From NCBI GenBank assembly GCA_026008535.1, contig BRKX01000002.1, forward strand, positions 71,197,380 to 71,261,379: 64,000 nt of DNA. The letters run 5' to 3'. Made by a program: the position numbers and the translations under genes. The DNA is from Perilla frutescens (taxonomy: Eukaryota; Streptophyta; Magnoliopsida; Lamiales; Lamiaceae). A model generated the notes under the pieces. The model had not been told where the DNA came from. It was given only the letters and a program-made list of their open reading frames with translations, and ran no database searches. Of this stretch, positions 12,720 through 25,314 are shown one piece after another (position 1 is the first letter of the stretch; each line of letters opens with the position of its first letter).

Positions 12720-13919
12720 AAGGTTGAATTTTTTTTTCATTTTAAATTATACAGTATATTTAGAGTTAGAAATATATATATATATATAGATGCCATTCTA
12801 TATCTCTTTTTCTTAATTTTATATATATTAATTGTATATGATGTAACTAAAATGAAAATCAATCTACTTGTTTTTTATATAAATTTTGAAGTATTACATC
12901 TATTTTGGGTTAATTTGTAATAGTTTCAACAAATGCGAAATTTAAATCTATGAATCTATGATATTGTTGATTATTGATTATATTATATTCCTTTTGAGAG
13001 TAAATTTAGCGGTGAAATTTAATTTCACATGCACGATGATATATATATCGGGACGACGGTGTAGCTGATTTGGCCTAACTAATAACTATTCTTAATTAAT
13101 TTTATAAAGAAAAACAAAGCTGGACACGTATATATGAAGTAGCTATGGGCCCATGTCTGCTTGCTCAGTTGCCTCATTCCATAAAACCGGCAGGTTTTAT
13201 TTGCCCACTTGTTTATTAGTTAATTTTTATGATCATCAATTTTTTAATTTGCTTTCGACATCAATTTAATGGGCTATTACAACTTTACAAATATATATAA
13301 AAATGGTGTAATATGTCACATATATATAATCTCATCGAAATATTAAAATACGGCGCTCGAAATAAGAGAAAATGACGCCAAACGGTACCATATATCCATG
13401 TCAAATTTATTAGCTTGGAAATATAAATAAAGCTTTTAAAGCAGCTCAACAATTTTCGGTGGCCATTGATATTAGTGTTAATGTAGGTGGGAGGTGTTTA
13501 TGACTATTGAAAATGCTGATTGTACACCTTATTCAATGATATTTAAACTCCAAAATTTGGTGTAATAGTTCCCGCAGACATATATGATATATGCATAGCA
13601 GTAGCTAGATAAAACAAAGTAAAATCGATGGATAGAATGTTCGAATTTTGGTACAGATAAATTTATGAGATCCAAACATCGTTTCAACTCACACTAAATT
13701 GTTTATCCTACTTAGTCAATCCAAATTTACATTAACGGATTGAGTATTTGAAGGATTCAAACTTTAAAATGGTTTAATCCATCAAAGTATGTGGTTGATT
13801 AGCCTATATTATTTTTATCAATCTAATTTATCTAATCTATCCTTTAAAGTAAACGCCCCTTTAGAATATATGAATCAAATCAAAACTCATCCATGTGTAA
13901 TTACATGGCCAATATCACA
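12720..13919. other. 3' region and AT-rich intergenic DNA
   Basis: This probably begins with the 3' untranslated region of the DUF1645 gene. A short TA run lies at about 12772-12789. I see no gene, RNA or complete repeat. Confidence 0.5.
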
Positions 13920-14760
13920 ACAAACTTGGACAAAAACTTGTATGAGACCGTCTAACGGGTCTCTTACGTTAGACGGATCTCCCCGACCCGACCCGGTGAT
14001 ATATATATATATATATATATTAAAAAAAACAGAGCTTAGAAACCGTTCGCTCGCTCCCCTTTCTCCCGCGATTCTCTCGTTCGTCTCTTCCGCACAACCG
14101 CCGGCAAATCCCCCCACAACCGCAGCTTCTCTTCAAAACTGCACCATCCTCCATCTTCTCTGTCAGTATATATCTTTTTGATTTTTTCCCCACAACCGAA
14201 TCGAAATAATTATCAAAAGATCAGTCACTGGATTTTTTGCGAGGACCACCACCACTATCACCAATTTTCATACCTCCGGCGTGGCATTGGATATCTGAAA
14301 CGGCTTCTGGGCGCAGAGTTCAAATTTCAATTGTAAGTTTGTCTATGATTTTCAAATTAGGGCAGTGTAATTTAGGATTTTTGATTTTAGAGTTTTAGGG
14401 CATTTTAATCTCATGAATCTTATTATGTTATATTCGAATTTCGAATAAACAATCGTATTTGCGGGTCTATTATTTTGGACGATCTCTCAGATTAATTATG
14501 GGAAATGGAAAAAAATCCATAAACTGCAGAAATAATTTTGTATGTGTAGGGAGAATTTTATTTGTGATATTGTTTAGAAGTAGTAATTATAATTATAATG
14601 TAGTGTTTAATTATCTGCATATTTAGGCATGTTTTGTACATATACACGAGAAATTAGACTTACAGCTAAAGTTTTGTTTTCTTTATTTTTTGCTTATTGA
14701 TTTGTTTGTGCATTTGTTGATGATGAATTGATTAGTCTAAAAAAGAAGATTAATTATAAG

Positions 14761-15165
14761 TAGTGATATTTTATTTTTTAAATAGTGATACTTGACAGTT
14801 TTTTAGTGATACTTTTATGTTACTTAGTGATACTTACATTAGTTGGTGATACTTATTTTTACCTAGTGATACTTTATGTTTATTTAGTGATACTTTTACA
14901 TTCATTAGGTTTATCTTTATTCATGACTTAGTGATTCTTGGCTTTTATAAGTAGGGATGTTTTATTTTTTAAATAATGATACTTTTATGTTAATTAGTAA
15001 TATTTTTCTGTTACTTAGTGATACTTTTTTTACTTATTTTTACTTAGTGAGTTTTTTTTTTTAAATTCTGTGATACTTTATCTTTTAATTAGTGATCCTT
15101 TGTTCGTGATTAATGATACTTACTGTATATGTAATGATGCTCACATGGATTATTAGTGATACTTC
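14761..15165 (+). repeat. Array of about 17 TAGTGATACTT-type motifs
   Basis: The 11-base word tagtgatactt or a one- or two-base variant recurs about every 15-35 bases across 400 bases, separated by AT-rich spacers such as ttatgtta. Stops occur in all frames, so it is not coding. It sits between the candidate donor at 14333 and the acceptor before 15196, that is, in an apparent intron of element A. Confidence 0.8.
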
Positions 15166-15687
15166 AATGTTTTAATTTAATTTTTTATATTGCAGTGAAC
15201 ATGATGATGAGGAATCTGATGAGAGTGACGATAAGGATGCTAAATTATATAAAATGAACACTTTATCCACAATTTATAAATTTTTTTTAATTTTCTTAAT
15301 GTTTTTAAAATGATATACGCAGTTAGTAGTTGCTGGTGCTGAGTGCGTGCAGATGTAGCTGATGATGGAGGTGTGAGGTGTTTGTATTTTTGGAGATACA
15401 TTGTGGGATAGTCAGTCTATGTTTGTTTCAAGATACAATGTTGGTTGTGTTCGTTATTCTTATTAATGTATATTTCTGGGTATTTTGGGGAGGAAAATGT
15501 AATGAATGTTGGCTATGTTGGTTAGTATTAGTAATGAATATTTGTGGATATTTTGGGTGGGGAATGTAATGAATGTTGGTTGTGTTGGGTAGTCTTTGTA
15601 TGCTTGTGTAGTGATGTTTTCAAGATACATATTTTCTAGCTCATGAAATATGTTTTGAATATATATATTTTGTTCATATTCTAGATA

Positions 15688-16245
15688 ATATGTATCACTA
15701 TTTATAAAGGAAGTATTATTACATTTGCAGGGAAGTAACAATATTCCTGTTTTTCCATATTTTATATCAATAATAATGTAACAAGTATCAATAACATAAG
15801 AAGGAAATCATAGTTATGCGTTACTGTATCAATACTTACGGGGAAAGTATCACTATTTATGCTGTGGAGTAACACTATTTGCTGCATGGATAATTTAATG
15901 CAAAGCATGTTGTTAAAATAATGTATCAAGTATTTTTTTCATATTTTAATATAAATAATAATGTAACAAGTATCAAAAGTAAGAAATTGATAAATTATAT
16001 GTACAGTATCATTAGTGATGAAGAAAGTATAATTACACATACCATTAAGAAACACTATATGTTGCACGAATAAATTAACACATAGCATTTTGTTTCTTTT
16101 TTTTAAGTAACATGTTACAATAATATGTAACATGTTATGTGATTTAACAATAAAATAATAAGAAAATCACAAGTTTTATGATGAAGGAAATTACAGTATC
16201 AATACTGATGAATAAAGTATCACTAAGCAGACCATGAAGTAACAC
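15688..16245 (-). repeat. Opposite-orientation array of AAGTATCACTA-type motifs
   Basis: At least twelve words of the form agtatcacta, agtatcaata or agtaacacta occur here, the reverse complement of the array at 14761-15165. Looser copies continue to about 16690. Spacing is wider and more irregular than in the left array. Confidence 0.7.
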
Positions 16246-16332
16246 TATTTGATATCAATTATAATGAAACAAGAAACTTAGTACATGAGTATACAGTGTC
16301 TCAAATAATATTATAAGATTCTGAATACAGTC

Positions 16333-16601
16333 TCAAGATAATCTGGGATTAGGGGTTTTGGAATCAAACTTATTTGAAATTGAAATGACACTTGTATTCT
16401 TCTTCTTGGTTTTTTGAAAGTGCCATATGATTCTTTTTCCCCTACCCTTTGTGGTTGAACGTGTAGAATCCAATATTTGAATAAAACAGCTTGAAACATC
16501 TGTATCCCCCACAGAAAAATCACTGCAATATAAGGCATATATATCATTGATGTTCTTCCTTTTCAAACCAAGTAGGCAACCTCTTACATCAAAAGAATCA
16601 C
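16333..16601 (-). pseudogene. Exon-like fragment inside element A (minus strand)
   Basis: Reading on the minus strand, an acceptor (tgttgcag) precedes 16601 and an open frame runs about 89 codons to TGA at 16333-16335. It begins GDSFDVRGCLLGLKRK and ends in a basic stretch followed by NKFDSKTPNPRLS. I do not recognise the protein. The C-terminal end is homologous to the one at 52271-52380 in element B (EFDSKTPKPRLF), and the surrounding DNA aligns too. It may be the tail of a captured host gene or a gene native to this transposon family. Confidence 0.55.
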
Positions 16602-17118
16602 CTGCAACATATCAGTAACAAATAAAATAATGTCAATAAGTACTAGTGGAGTATCAAAAAATATTGTTGATGTATCATTACTATTGAGTGAATCATAATT
16701 ATTTTTTAAGCGAAACAGTTGCAACATATCAATAATACCTAGCGAAGAATCACCTACAACATATCAGGAACATTACTTAATTTTCCCAAATTATTCATTG
16801 AATCTTTCACAAATCGGCGGAGCGTGAACCGCCGGTGGTTTTAATCTCGATTAGCTAGGGTTAGATGGTATTCACGGCGTTGAATGGTCGGATATTGCGA
16901 GGTGGGAGAGAATCACGCAGCGAACTCGAGCGGAGAAACCCTAGGCGTGCGAGCTGGGAGAGAAATCGCAAGCTGATGGAGAAATCTTTTTTTTTTAATA
17001 TATATATATATATATGAACGGGTTGGATTAAATCCAGACTTATGTCGGATGTCAGGGGATCCGTCTAACGTAAGGGGATTCGTTAGACCGTCTCACAGGA
17101 GTGTGCCCCAAAAACTTG

Positions 17119-18632
17119 TGTCGGATGTCTAAAGAGTCAAAACATATCTAACGACAGATGACAGTAGTACTCATATATGGATCAATTTTGTATCTAACAC
17201 ATAATTATTTGAATGTATAGATCAGATTAAATTCTATATCTAAATATGAAGACCGTCTAACGAGTTTTGAGCTTTCGAATAATTTGACAGGAGACTACGA
17301 CTAAGAATATATGAATCAAACCAAAATCCGTTGTATACTTATATTTTATAATTTTTTTTTAATTCGTTTTTCGAAATTTGAGCAGTGATAATATAACAGT
17401 TAGGAAAAACAAATCGTCATAAGTTGGGGACCAAAGTTGCAGTCCCTCAATTATTCTACATGAAATATAAAAAAAGCCGCCGAATTGATTGTTGAGATTT
17501 CTTTTTATTTTATTTTGGGAAAGATAGTTAGATATATCTTTGGTAAAGAGTAAGTTGGTACATGCCCATCCTTGTCAAAATTATTTACTTGAGTGATAGC
17601 GATGCTTCGCCATTTTTGGAATATATATTGACACACGAATTCATTTAATTTTAGTCAATTAATTTTCTATATGAACAACATTATTTGAGCTTATACGTAG
17701 AGTGTGTGTGTATATTTACTCACACACCTGATCTGTGGTATTGAGTAAATTCGAACCCTTTATTTTTGATCTCCAATAAACCTCACTCCAGAACTAGGTC
17801 AATGTATATATATATATATATATATATTATGTATATATATATGGTGATACATTACAATTAAACTATAGGAAGGCACAATTAGTGATGTTTTGAAATAAGT
17901 GTGTTCACTCATTGATGGTTTGGAATAGGACTAGACTTAAACATAGGGGTACTAGTCCTTTGGTAGGGCCATTCTGTGTGTAAAATAGGATAATTGGTAT
18001 ATTTTCAGAATAATTCATGAGTTCAATTAATACTACTCATGTGAATTGTGATATGATTGATTATGATCGTAGATTCAAGTCAAAATGATTGATTTGATGT
18101 ATTTTAAAATTTTCAATATATTTTACATATACGAGTTGCTTTAGATTTAGGTGACCGAGCTTTGAAGCCAATTAAAGAATTTAAAGAGACTGGTTAGCTA
18201 CACTTATTTAAAAGAAGCCCGACGTCTTACAATGACAATATTATGCTAAATTGAGTTTAATTAAATACTGTAATGAAATAAATAATATAAATACTACATG
18301 CTTAAGAAAAAAAATAGAAGAAAATGTAGATATATATATGCATTAATTTCATTCCTTTAATTAAAATATTCCAACTCTATCTCAACTTTAGCCACTATCT
18401 ATATCTGCCCCTTCGAGTTAGTATAGTAGTAATTACGTGGATGAGAGCATTGATTAAGAATTCTGATTGGTAATTAAGGAGTTAGGCCACTTTATTAAAC
18501 TCTTCAAATTAACGAGCATTTACAACGTGGATTTAGTATGTAGTGTTTTTTTTTCTTTTCTTTTGGTTAGAAGTGGGTAAGTGGGTTCACGAATTTATTC
18601 AAATACTGTAATTAAGTTGTTTTAGATGGTAA

Positions 18633-18663
<31 letters not shown>

Positions 18664-19702
18664 CACGGTTTTAACGAATTTTCCGAGTATTTTCTTGTCA
18701 TGATGGGAGATCTCGAGATCACCCAGGCCCCAACACAAATCATTATAAGATATTGGGATTTTCAAGAAATTTTTGCCCCTCGTTTTCTTTCTTTCTTTCT
18801 CCCCACTTGAGTATATGTTGGTCCATGTCTTAGTTCGTGGAAGGAGCGATATATTTTTCGGCTGCAATGATCTTCGTCCGTATCATATCACTGTTTAAGA
18901 GAGTCGAGTTATATGTTGAATTAGGGACGTAATCGAATTGAGTTGAGTTCATGAGTATAATTAAATTTAAATTTAACTTGTTTATTTTTTAATCGAGTTC
19001 AAATTTAATTTATTCCCATTACATACACTCAAGACCCACGAGCTTATTTGAACCCTCATGAGATTTCTATATGTGTGTGTGCGCGCGCATTTTCCTTACA
19101 AATATTTATAACACGCACACATATATCAATAATAACAAAACCTATTGTTTTCTTGTGACAAATAATTTTATTACACAACTAATATAACTATGTAAGGACA
19201 TGTTATAAATGTGTTGCACGCACATAAAAGTATGTTGTGAGATTGAATCGTGGTCCAAATTGAAAATATCGGTTACTTTTATAAAAAAAAAAAGAACAAG
19301 CACTAAGCATTTCATATTGGTTCAAAATTCAGTCCACCAACTTGCACTTTGGGCTGATGTTTATCAAGTTTAAAGTTTAATCATTAGGTTTTCTTTTTTA
19401 AACATCCACACGATGAAGATGAAGATCTGAGTGTCAAATAAAAAAAAATTAAAACAATGTTATTATCTTCTTCACTAACTAAAAAAAAAACAAACCATAT
19501 AAAAGTTCATGAGTGTAGCTAGCGTGATACAATTAGAAATTGTGATTGCCATTCTTTTCTCTTTTTTTGTGTAAAATCGTTTGTGGACAAAAATGGGAGG
19601 ACAGAGTAATATTTGAGAATAATAGGTGTAGAAAGTTATAAATATAATCTTATCAACTTATCCATCCATTTTTCTGCCCGTAAAATATCAGATGAAATTC
19701 TT
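17119..19702. other. AT-rich intergenic DNA with microsatellites
   Basis: No gene is supported. Visible pieces are a TA-rich block at about 17804-17845, a poly-A/CA block at 18630-18666 and a GT/GC block near 19072-19088. Minus-strand sequence around 17800-17710 (gacctag...ggagtgaggttt...gggttcgaattt) resembles the A- and B-box layout of a tRNA-derived SINE, a weak identification. Confidence 0.4.
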
Positions 19703-20220
19703 TAGGCTTGTTTGGTTGGTACGGAATCTAATTTGAAAAAGTAATATAATTTCTTATTTCAACATTCCTATGTTTGATTCATTTTTTTATGTATTTTGAA
19801 AAGTAATCAGATTTCTCAAAAATCAAAACATGGAAAATTGTACAGTTTTTGTAATTAGAATACTTAGTCCAAGTAGTATTCTCATTCTTTGTTTCTAGGA
19901 ATCTGGTACTAGATGTTTTTTTTTTCAATTTATTCATTAATTATCTTTTAATTTTTTTTATAACTTATTATTTAGTTTGGATTCATATTTTTATGCCCAA
20001 TTTTTTTTAATGGATTTATTATTACCTTATTTGGATTAAAACATTTCAACCAAGAAAAGAGTAAAATAGGAATTTTGATAATTAAAAAAAATAATAAAAG
20101 GGCTATTTTTTTGTTAACAAAATTCTGACCAAACGCCTGTTATTCTATCTACCATTGTTCGTAATTTTTATCAAAATTCCAATAATATCATTTTAGGCAA
20201 CTATATGGACTAAACGAATA
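19703..20220. repeat. MITE-like repeat with GGCTTGTTTGGTT terminus
   Basis: The left edge ttaggcttgtttggttggta resembles the termini of hAT/PIF-type plant MITEs. Candidate complementary text on the right is gaccaaacgcctg (about 20128) or an outer actaaacg (about 20210). The borders are uncertain and the interior is AT-rich and non-coding. Confidence 0.35.
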
Positions 20221-22834
20221 TAAATAATTTTAATTTTCAAATCAATAAAAATATTTGTATCAATAATACAATATTTTCTTAAATGATCATAAATATATTA
20301 ACCCATAATAATGAAATAATTGTCTTGATTATTTTTTTAGTCATATCATTATATATATATAATATATACATATATATATATATATACATTGGTTCAAATG
20401 TAAACCTTCTCCTCTTGTAAAAATTAGGAACCAATCCAAGACATCAATTCATTTATTTTCAAGGGTCAAAATTGATCTCAAATTGGTAGGGTGTAAAATA
20501 CAATTAATTAAAAATTAATTCAATTGTATATGGAATATTTTCAAATCCCATATTTTATCGCATTTCCTATTTTGATACAATATCTTTTGTTATTACCTTT
20601 TCTTCTAAAAAAAAACTGGCGACAGAGTAGGTGCAATATATGTTTCATTATTTTCTCCATTTGTACATCCATAAAAAAAAATCTGATCAATACATTTTTG
20701 TTACGGAAGAGTAATTATTCTTCATGCCAAGGAAGATTCATCTAATAATTAAAAATCAATTTGCTGTTCTTGTTTGTAGCAATGATCAATAATTTTTTTG
20801 TTTTCATTTTTTATTTCATGCTGTTTGATTTCGGTTCGTGTGGATGTATATTTAAATTCATTTTATAAAAAATTTAAAGCTATTTATTTATTTAGAGTTT
20901 AATTACTAACACAAATATGTTAGTTTGCTAATATGATGTTGAAAATTTCTCAATCTGTCAAATTATAATTAAATTGCTAATATCTTAATAAAATTTCGCT
21001 ATTAAGCTATACGAGACATGCTAATGCGAAAAACCCTACAATTACACTATAAATATAAAATAAATCTATGTCAATATATGTTAGCAACAAAGTGTCAATA
21101 CGTCATGCATCATATATATTCAAATATAGTTTACACAATAGAGACATATAAAGTTCAACTAGTTAGGTACCAACATCAAAATCAAATCAATTTGATAAAA
21201 AAATTGGTATTTTGTTCTAATCTATTTGCTAATATAAATATAAAAGTTCACTAATATGATTTAAAAAAGGTATCATTTTGCCAAGTTATAATTAGCTAAT
21301 ATTGTAACAAAATGTTGCTATTAACTTATGAATATGATTTACTATTATGTATTATATAAATATGATAAGTAATGAACCTTCATTCTTATTTATTATACTT
21401 GTTGCTAGTATGCATAGACAAAATTTGTTAATTTTAGTTTGAATAAATATTATTTTACCAATAAATAATCAATTATGATTTTTTTTTATCAACTCAGTAC
21501 GATAATAAATGACTGCTAATATGATAGATTTCATATGTTAATATGATATATAGAATCATGTGATGCCAAAGCTGCAAAAATAGATTATATGCAAAAGGGA
21601 AAAGAAAAAAATATATCAACAACAATACCATGTTATACGTAAAGAAAAAAAAAAGATTTAGTCATCAACTTTAAATATAAGTTGGATGCAAAAGAAGAAT
21701 ACAATGTCAAAGTGAGAATTCTAATCTCACAATGTCAAAATGAGAATTCTAATCTTATTTATAGATGAAATTTAATGCGTCTAAAAAAGGGTTCCATTCG
21801 CATGATTTTAAAACTCATGCCAATTAAAGTTGATTCTATAATTAAATGACTAATTACTATTTAAAACATATAATTTTTAATGTATTCAAATGCACCGATT
21901 AAATCTCAATTTATGTATTCTATCAACGCATACAATTTAATGAAATGGTATCGACTAAGTCAGATGGCCCGATTAAATCATCTATTACAATAATTAAATA
22001 ATTTTTTATATTCTAAATTGATATGAATGATCATTACCATAATTAAATTAAATATAATCATAGCAAACAGATGGACAGTGGAAATCAATTTCATTAATAA
22101 GTACCATATAAATATAATTAGATGTTATGATATATAACAATCAATTATACCCTCAATGAAATCTTATAATATTAATTTTAGTAATATAACGAATAATTAG
22201 AATTGATTGATGGGATTTGATTCTATGATTATTGTCTATATTAAATTAATTTCATAATTATAGAACCAATCAATATATGATGTTTACGTGTTTCTATAAT
22301 AACTTATGTTGCATTAATGCTAATTGCATTAAAATAAGTTATAGAAACACTCAATTCGACTAAAAATATGCTCATTAAAAATTAGATATTGTATAAATGT
22401 TTCCTTTTTTAAGAAAAATATAATTTACATAAAGTTGAAATATAAAGTTGCCAGTTGAATAGTTCTCATACATAAACATATACAATATTACTATAATATA
22501 TAACAAAAAAAATTTCTAGATTTAGTGTTTCTATAATTAATTGAATATTTTATGGAGTTACGAAAATAGTTAATTAATTACATGTTATTTATGTATATTA
22601 CGGTAGATTTTATTATAAATTATTTCACTAATAATTTAGTCTAATTTTCTATTAAATATTTCTATATTCGGAAATATATTTTGGACGGAAAAACTTGTGG
22701 TTTCTTTTTATAGCCACTATCTTACCTTTAGATGTAGTAGGATTGTTATGGATAACACCTGTACTGTGCCTGAAAGCTAATTAAAAAATGAGTAAATTGT
22801 CGTTAAGATCTCCGGAGCCCTTTCAAATCTATTA
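20221..22834. other. AT-rich intergenic DNA with diffuse internal repeats
   Basis: A TA-rich block lies at 20350-20388. The word gctaatat(gat) recurs many times between about 20920 and 21560, and two longer stretches (about 20925-21015 and 21250-21345) align as degenerate direct repeats. A 26-base unit is tandemly doubled at about 21702-21757 (aatgtcaaa.tgagaattcta). I see no coding region. Confidence 0.45.
22288..22350. repeat. Short inverted repeat (hairpin)
   Basis: The left arm gtgtttctataataacttat pairs with the right arm ataagttatagaaacac, allowing one three-base bulge. The loop also holds complementary gcattaat/attgcatt text. It may be the core of a decayed MITE. Confidence 0.65.
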
Positions 22835-23076
22835 CTCTCTGTGTTTTTGAATAAGTATCATTCTAGCATTTAAATTTTGTTTAAAAAAATGTCATTTTAT
22901 ACATTCGAGACAGAAAATACACTTTTTTCACAGATTTACCCCTCATTTAATACATTAATACATCTATATTTAACGCATTTAATACATTCACACAATGGTG
23001 TATTATGTAACTCAATTAATTTATTAATATGTGTTCATTCATCCAAAATGATACTTAATTAGAAACGGATGGAGCA
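22835..23076. mobile_element. Stowaway-type MITE
   Basis: The left end ctctctgtgtttttgaataagtatca and the reverse complement of the right end (ctccatccgtttctaattaagtatca-type text) match at most positions. Both fit the Stowaway consensus CTCCNTCCGT...AAGTATCATTTT and are bounded by TA on both sides. About 242 bp, non-coding, of the Tc1/mariner-derived class. Confidence 0.75.
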
Positions 23077-23080
23077 TAAA

Positions 23081-23347
23081 CTAACGCTTTTATTAATAAA
23101 ATACATAAACTATTTAACAATTAATCAAATATAGCATCAGATACATTTTCAGGGGCCAAAATCAATTATGGGAAGGTGGCAAAAAAAATAGTAGATTTGG
23201 TCGATTTGAATACAAGAACCTATAAGGAAGAATGTCGAAGTATTCAGCCGAAATATAATGTAATCTTTTGCCAGAAATGGCATGTCATAGATGATAGATT
23301 TGATGCATTTTTTAATAGTTAAAATATTTTATTAACAAAAACGTTAC
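23081..23347. repeat. MITE-like element with about 55-bp inverted ends
   Basis: The left end ctaacgcttttattaataaa and the reverse complement of the right end (gtaacgtttttgttaataaa) align, and similarity continues to a shared gatgc block. It directly abuts the preceding Stowaway copy. No clear target duplication was seen, so the superfamily is open. Confidence 0.55.
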
Positions 23348-23789
23348 CTTGAGATAGATTTGAAAAACTGAAATAGTTTGTGATATAAATGATAGTTTAT
23401 CATAACACACACACACATGTAAAATTATGCTTTATTATTGACATTATGGGTTCTTTTTTAAAAAATAACCCACTTTTTCTAAATTAACAAAATAGTACAT
23501 ACATTTTCATTTTTTTTTTTACAAATCTAACATTTGATCAATTTTTCGGTCCAAAAAATACACAAAGCCATCTCCAACAATTTGCTTCATTTTACAATAG
23601 CTTCACCTTTATTATACAACATAATCTCTATTTTATCTCCAACAGTCTGCTCTAAATTTTTCAATTTTTGCAAATCTGACATTTGATCAATATTCATTTT
23701 TTATTATTTATTTAATATTGATTTCACAAAAAAAAATAACTATTAAAATTTATAAAACTTAATAATATTACAACATAGAAAAAAACATA

Positions 23790-24061
23790 CTCCAATCGTC
23801 CAGATTAGATAGTCCCTATTACTATTTTGGGGTACCCCAATCATATAGTCTCATTACTATAAGTATCATTAATTTTCATGATAATGTACAGACACACCCT
23901 TATTAACTGTTGAAAATTAAAAAATTAACAACTTAAATTTTGAAAGTCATAAATATTAAATAAGGATATTGTTGAAAGTTTAGTTTTAATATCTTGTTTT
24001 CATAAATATTTTTAATCTACGTGCGAGGAGAAATTAGACTATATAATTGGGATAGAGGGAG
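23790..24061. mobile_element. Stowaway-type MITE
   Basis: The left end ctccaatcgtccagattaga and the inverted right end ctccctctatcccaattata share the Stowaway pattern, including a tagtc block. Each is flanked by TA. About 272 bp with an AT-rich non-coding interior. Confidence 0.7.
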
Positions 24062-25314
24062 TAATTTATTTAAAATGGATTTTCCAGAATTTTGAAGCAG
24101 CAAAGACGGTCTCTCTGATTATTATGAAATATTATTGTATTCGTTTATTTGTATTTTCAATGTTTTTATGTTTAGTAATTTTTATTATGTAATTTTATTA
24201 AATGTTATTTTAATTTAAATATTAAATAAAAAACAATATGAGTTTTCTTATTTGATGTCATTTGAATTTCTACATTTTAATTTGATGTATAATTTTGTAT
24301 TTCAATAATAATAATAATAATTATTATTATTATTTAAATTTATTCAGAATTATATAATTCCAAAAGTCATGGGTTTCATATTACAAAAAAAAGGTTATAG
24401 CTTTCATAGACTTTTTAATTATTTTTATAAATGAATTGAGTCATAAATATTTCTTTATACTAACATAATATATTAATATACACGGTCATATTACTAGTTT
24501 TTATAATATTTTTAATCCAGTCAAAACACATTTGATCGTCCCAAAGAAATGAAGAATATATTACTAAAATTAATGAATTTATAGAAACCAAACTCAAACT
24601 TCTCATGTAAAATGAAAAAAAAAACAATATTAAAGGGGCTTTATAGATCATAATATATTATTTTATTATTTAAAAAATAAAAATTCACCCCATAATATTA
24701 TACTTATCAATTCACTTATTTATTTATTAAATGAATTGTTTTTTTAAAATTATTTCAGCTAAATTCGATGATTACCGTGTGCACGGTTACAAAACTAGTG
24801 TTTCTGAGTTCTGTAAAAACACAATATGAATATGTATTTTGGATAATTTTTTTTATCAAATTTGGGCAGTACTCGTTTGGGTTGCATTGACAATTCGGGC
24901 GGGGCTAACCGCTTGGATTAATGAGACCCAGTAGTCCTCTCCAGCCCACCAAGTTTAGAAATCGGGATCCAACCCGAAGCCCAAAAGCGTGCTTAAAGAT
25001 CTTAGGGAGGTGAGGTGGCACTAAAGCCAAAAAAAAGAAACAAAATCCATGTGGGTGGAGGAAAGAGAAAGATCTGTGTGTGTTGTCACGTGGAATTTCC
25101 CCGCTCCGTGGCACCTCTCCCTCTTTTATGATTTATCCCATCACTCTTCACCACTCACCTCTCCCTCCATTTCCATCAAACACCAAATCTCCAATCTCAT
25201 CGTGCCCACAATTCTATACGTATACTCTCTCTCTCTCGATTCTCATAGCTGATATTGATTTGTGTGTGGATTGTTCGATTCTAATATCTCGATCGGGATT
25301 CAGCGAGAATCCAA
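24062..25314 (+). promoter_or_regulatory. Intergenic DNA and promoter/leader region of LSF1
   Basis: The left part is AT-rich with an (AAT)n/(ATT)n palindrome near 24307-24335. From about 24840 base composition rises. A G-box CACGTG lies at 25087-25092, 223 bases before the start codon, followed by CT-rich leader-like sequence (25120-25245). No TATA box could be chosen with confidence. Confidence 0.5.
25087..25092 (+). promoter_or_regulatory. G-box upstream of LSF1
   Basis: CACGTG followed by G, the core bound by bZIP and bHLH factors in light and circadian control. The position suits a proximal promoter; function is inferred only. Confidence 0.4.

Larger units (their letters stand above)
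13929..17109. mobile_element. Mutator-like element with inward-facing transcript-like arms (element A)
   Basis: The ends are inverted repeats that align without gaps for about 60 bp. The best block, cttacgttagacggatc, is identical in both. The flanks acaaacttg (13920-13928) and aaaaacttg (17110-17118) match at 8 of 9 bases, the 9-bp duplication size of Mutator-like elements. Just inside each end come a TA run and then GC-rich leader-like sequence: plus strand about 14031-14332, ending at a good splice donor; minus strand about 16990-16800. On the left an acceptor leads to a short acidic exon at 15196 (EHDDEESDESDDKDAK). On the right a minus-strand exon spans 16333-16601. No transposase is present, so the element is non-autonomous. 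Either captured gene ends or a resident two-gene layout could explain the arms. Confidence 0.75.
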
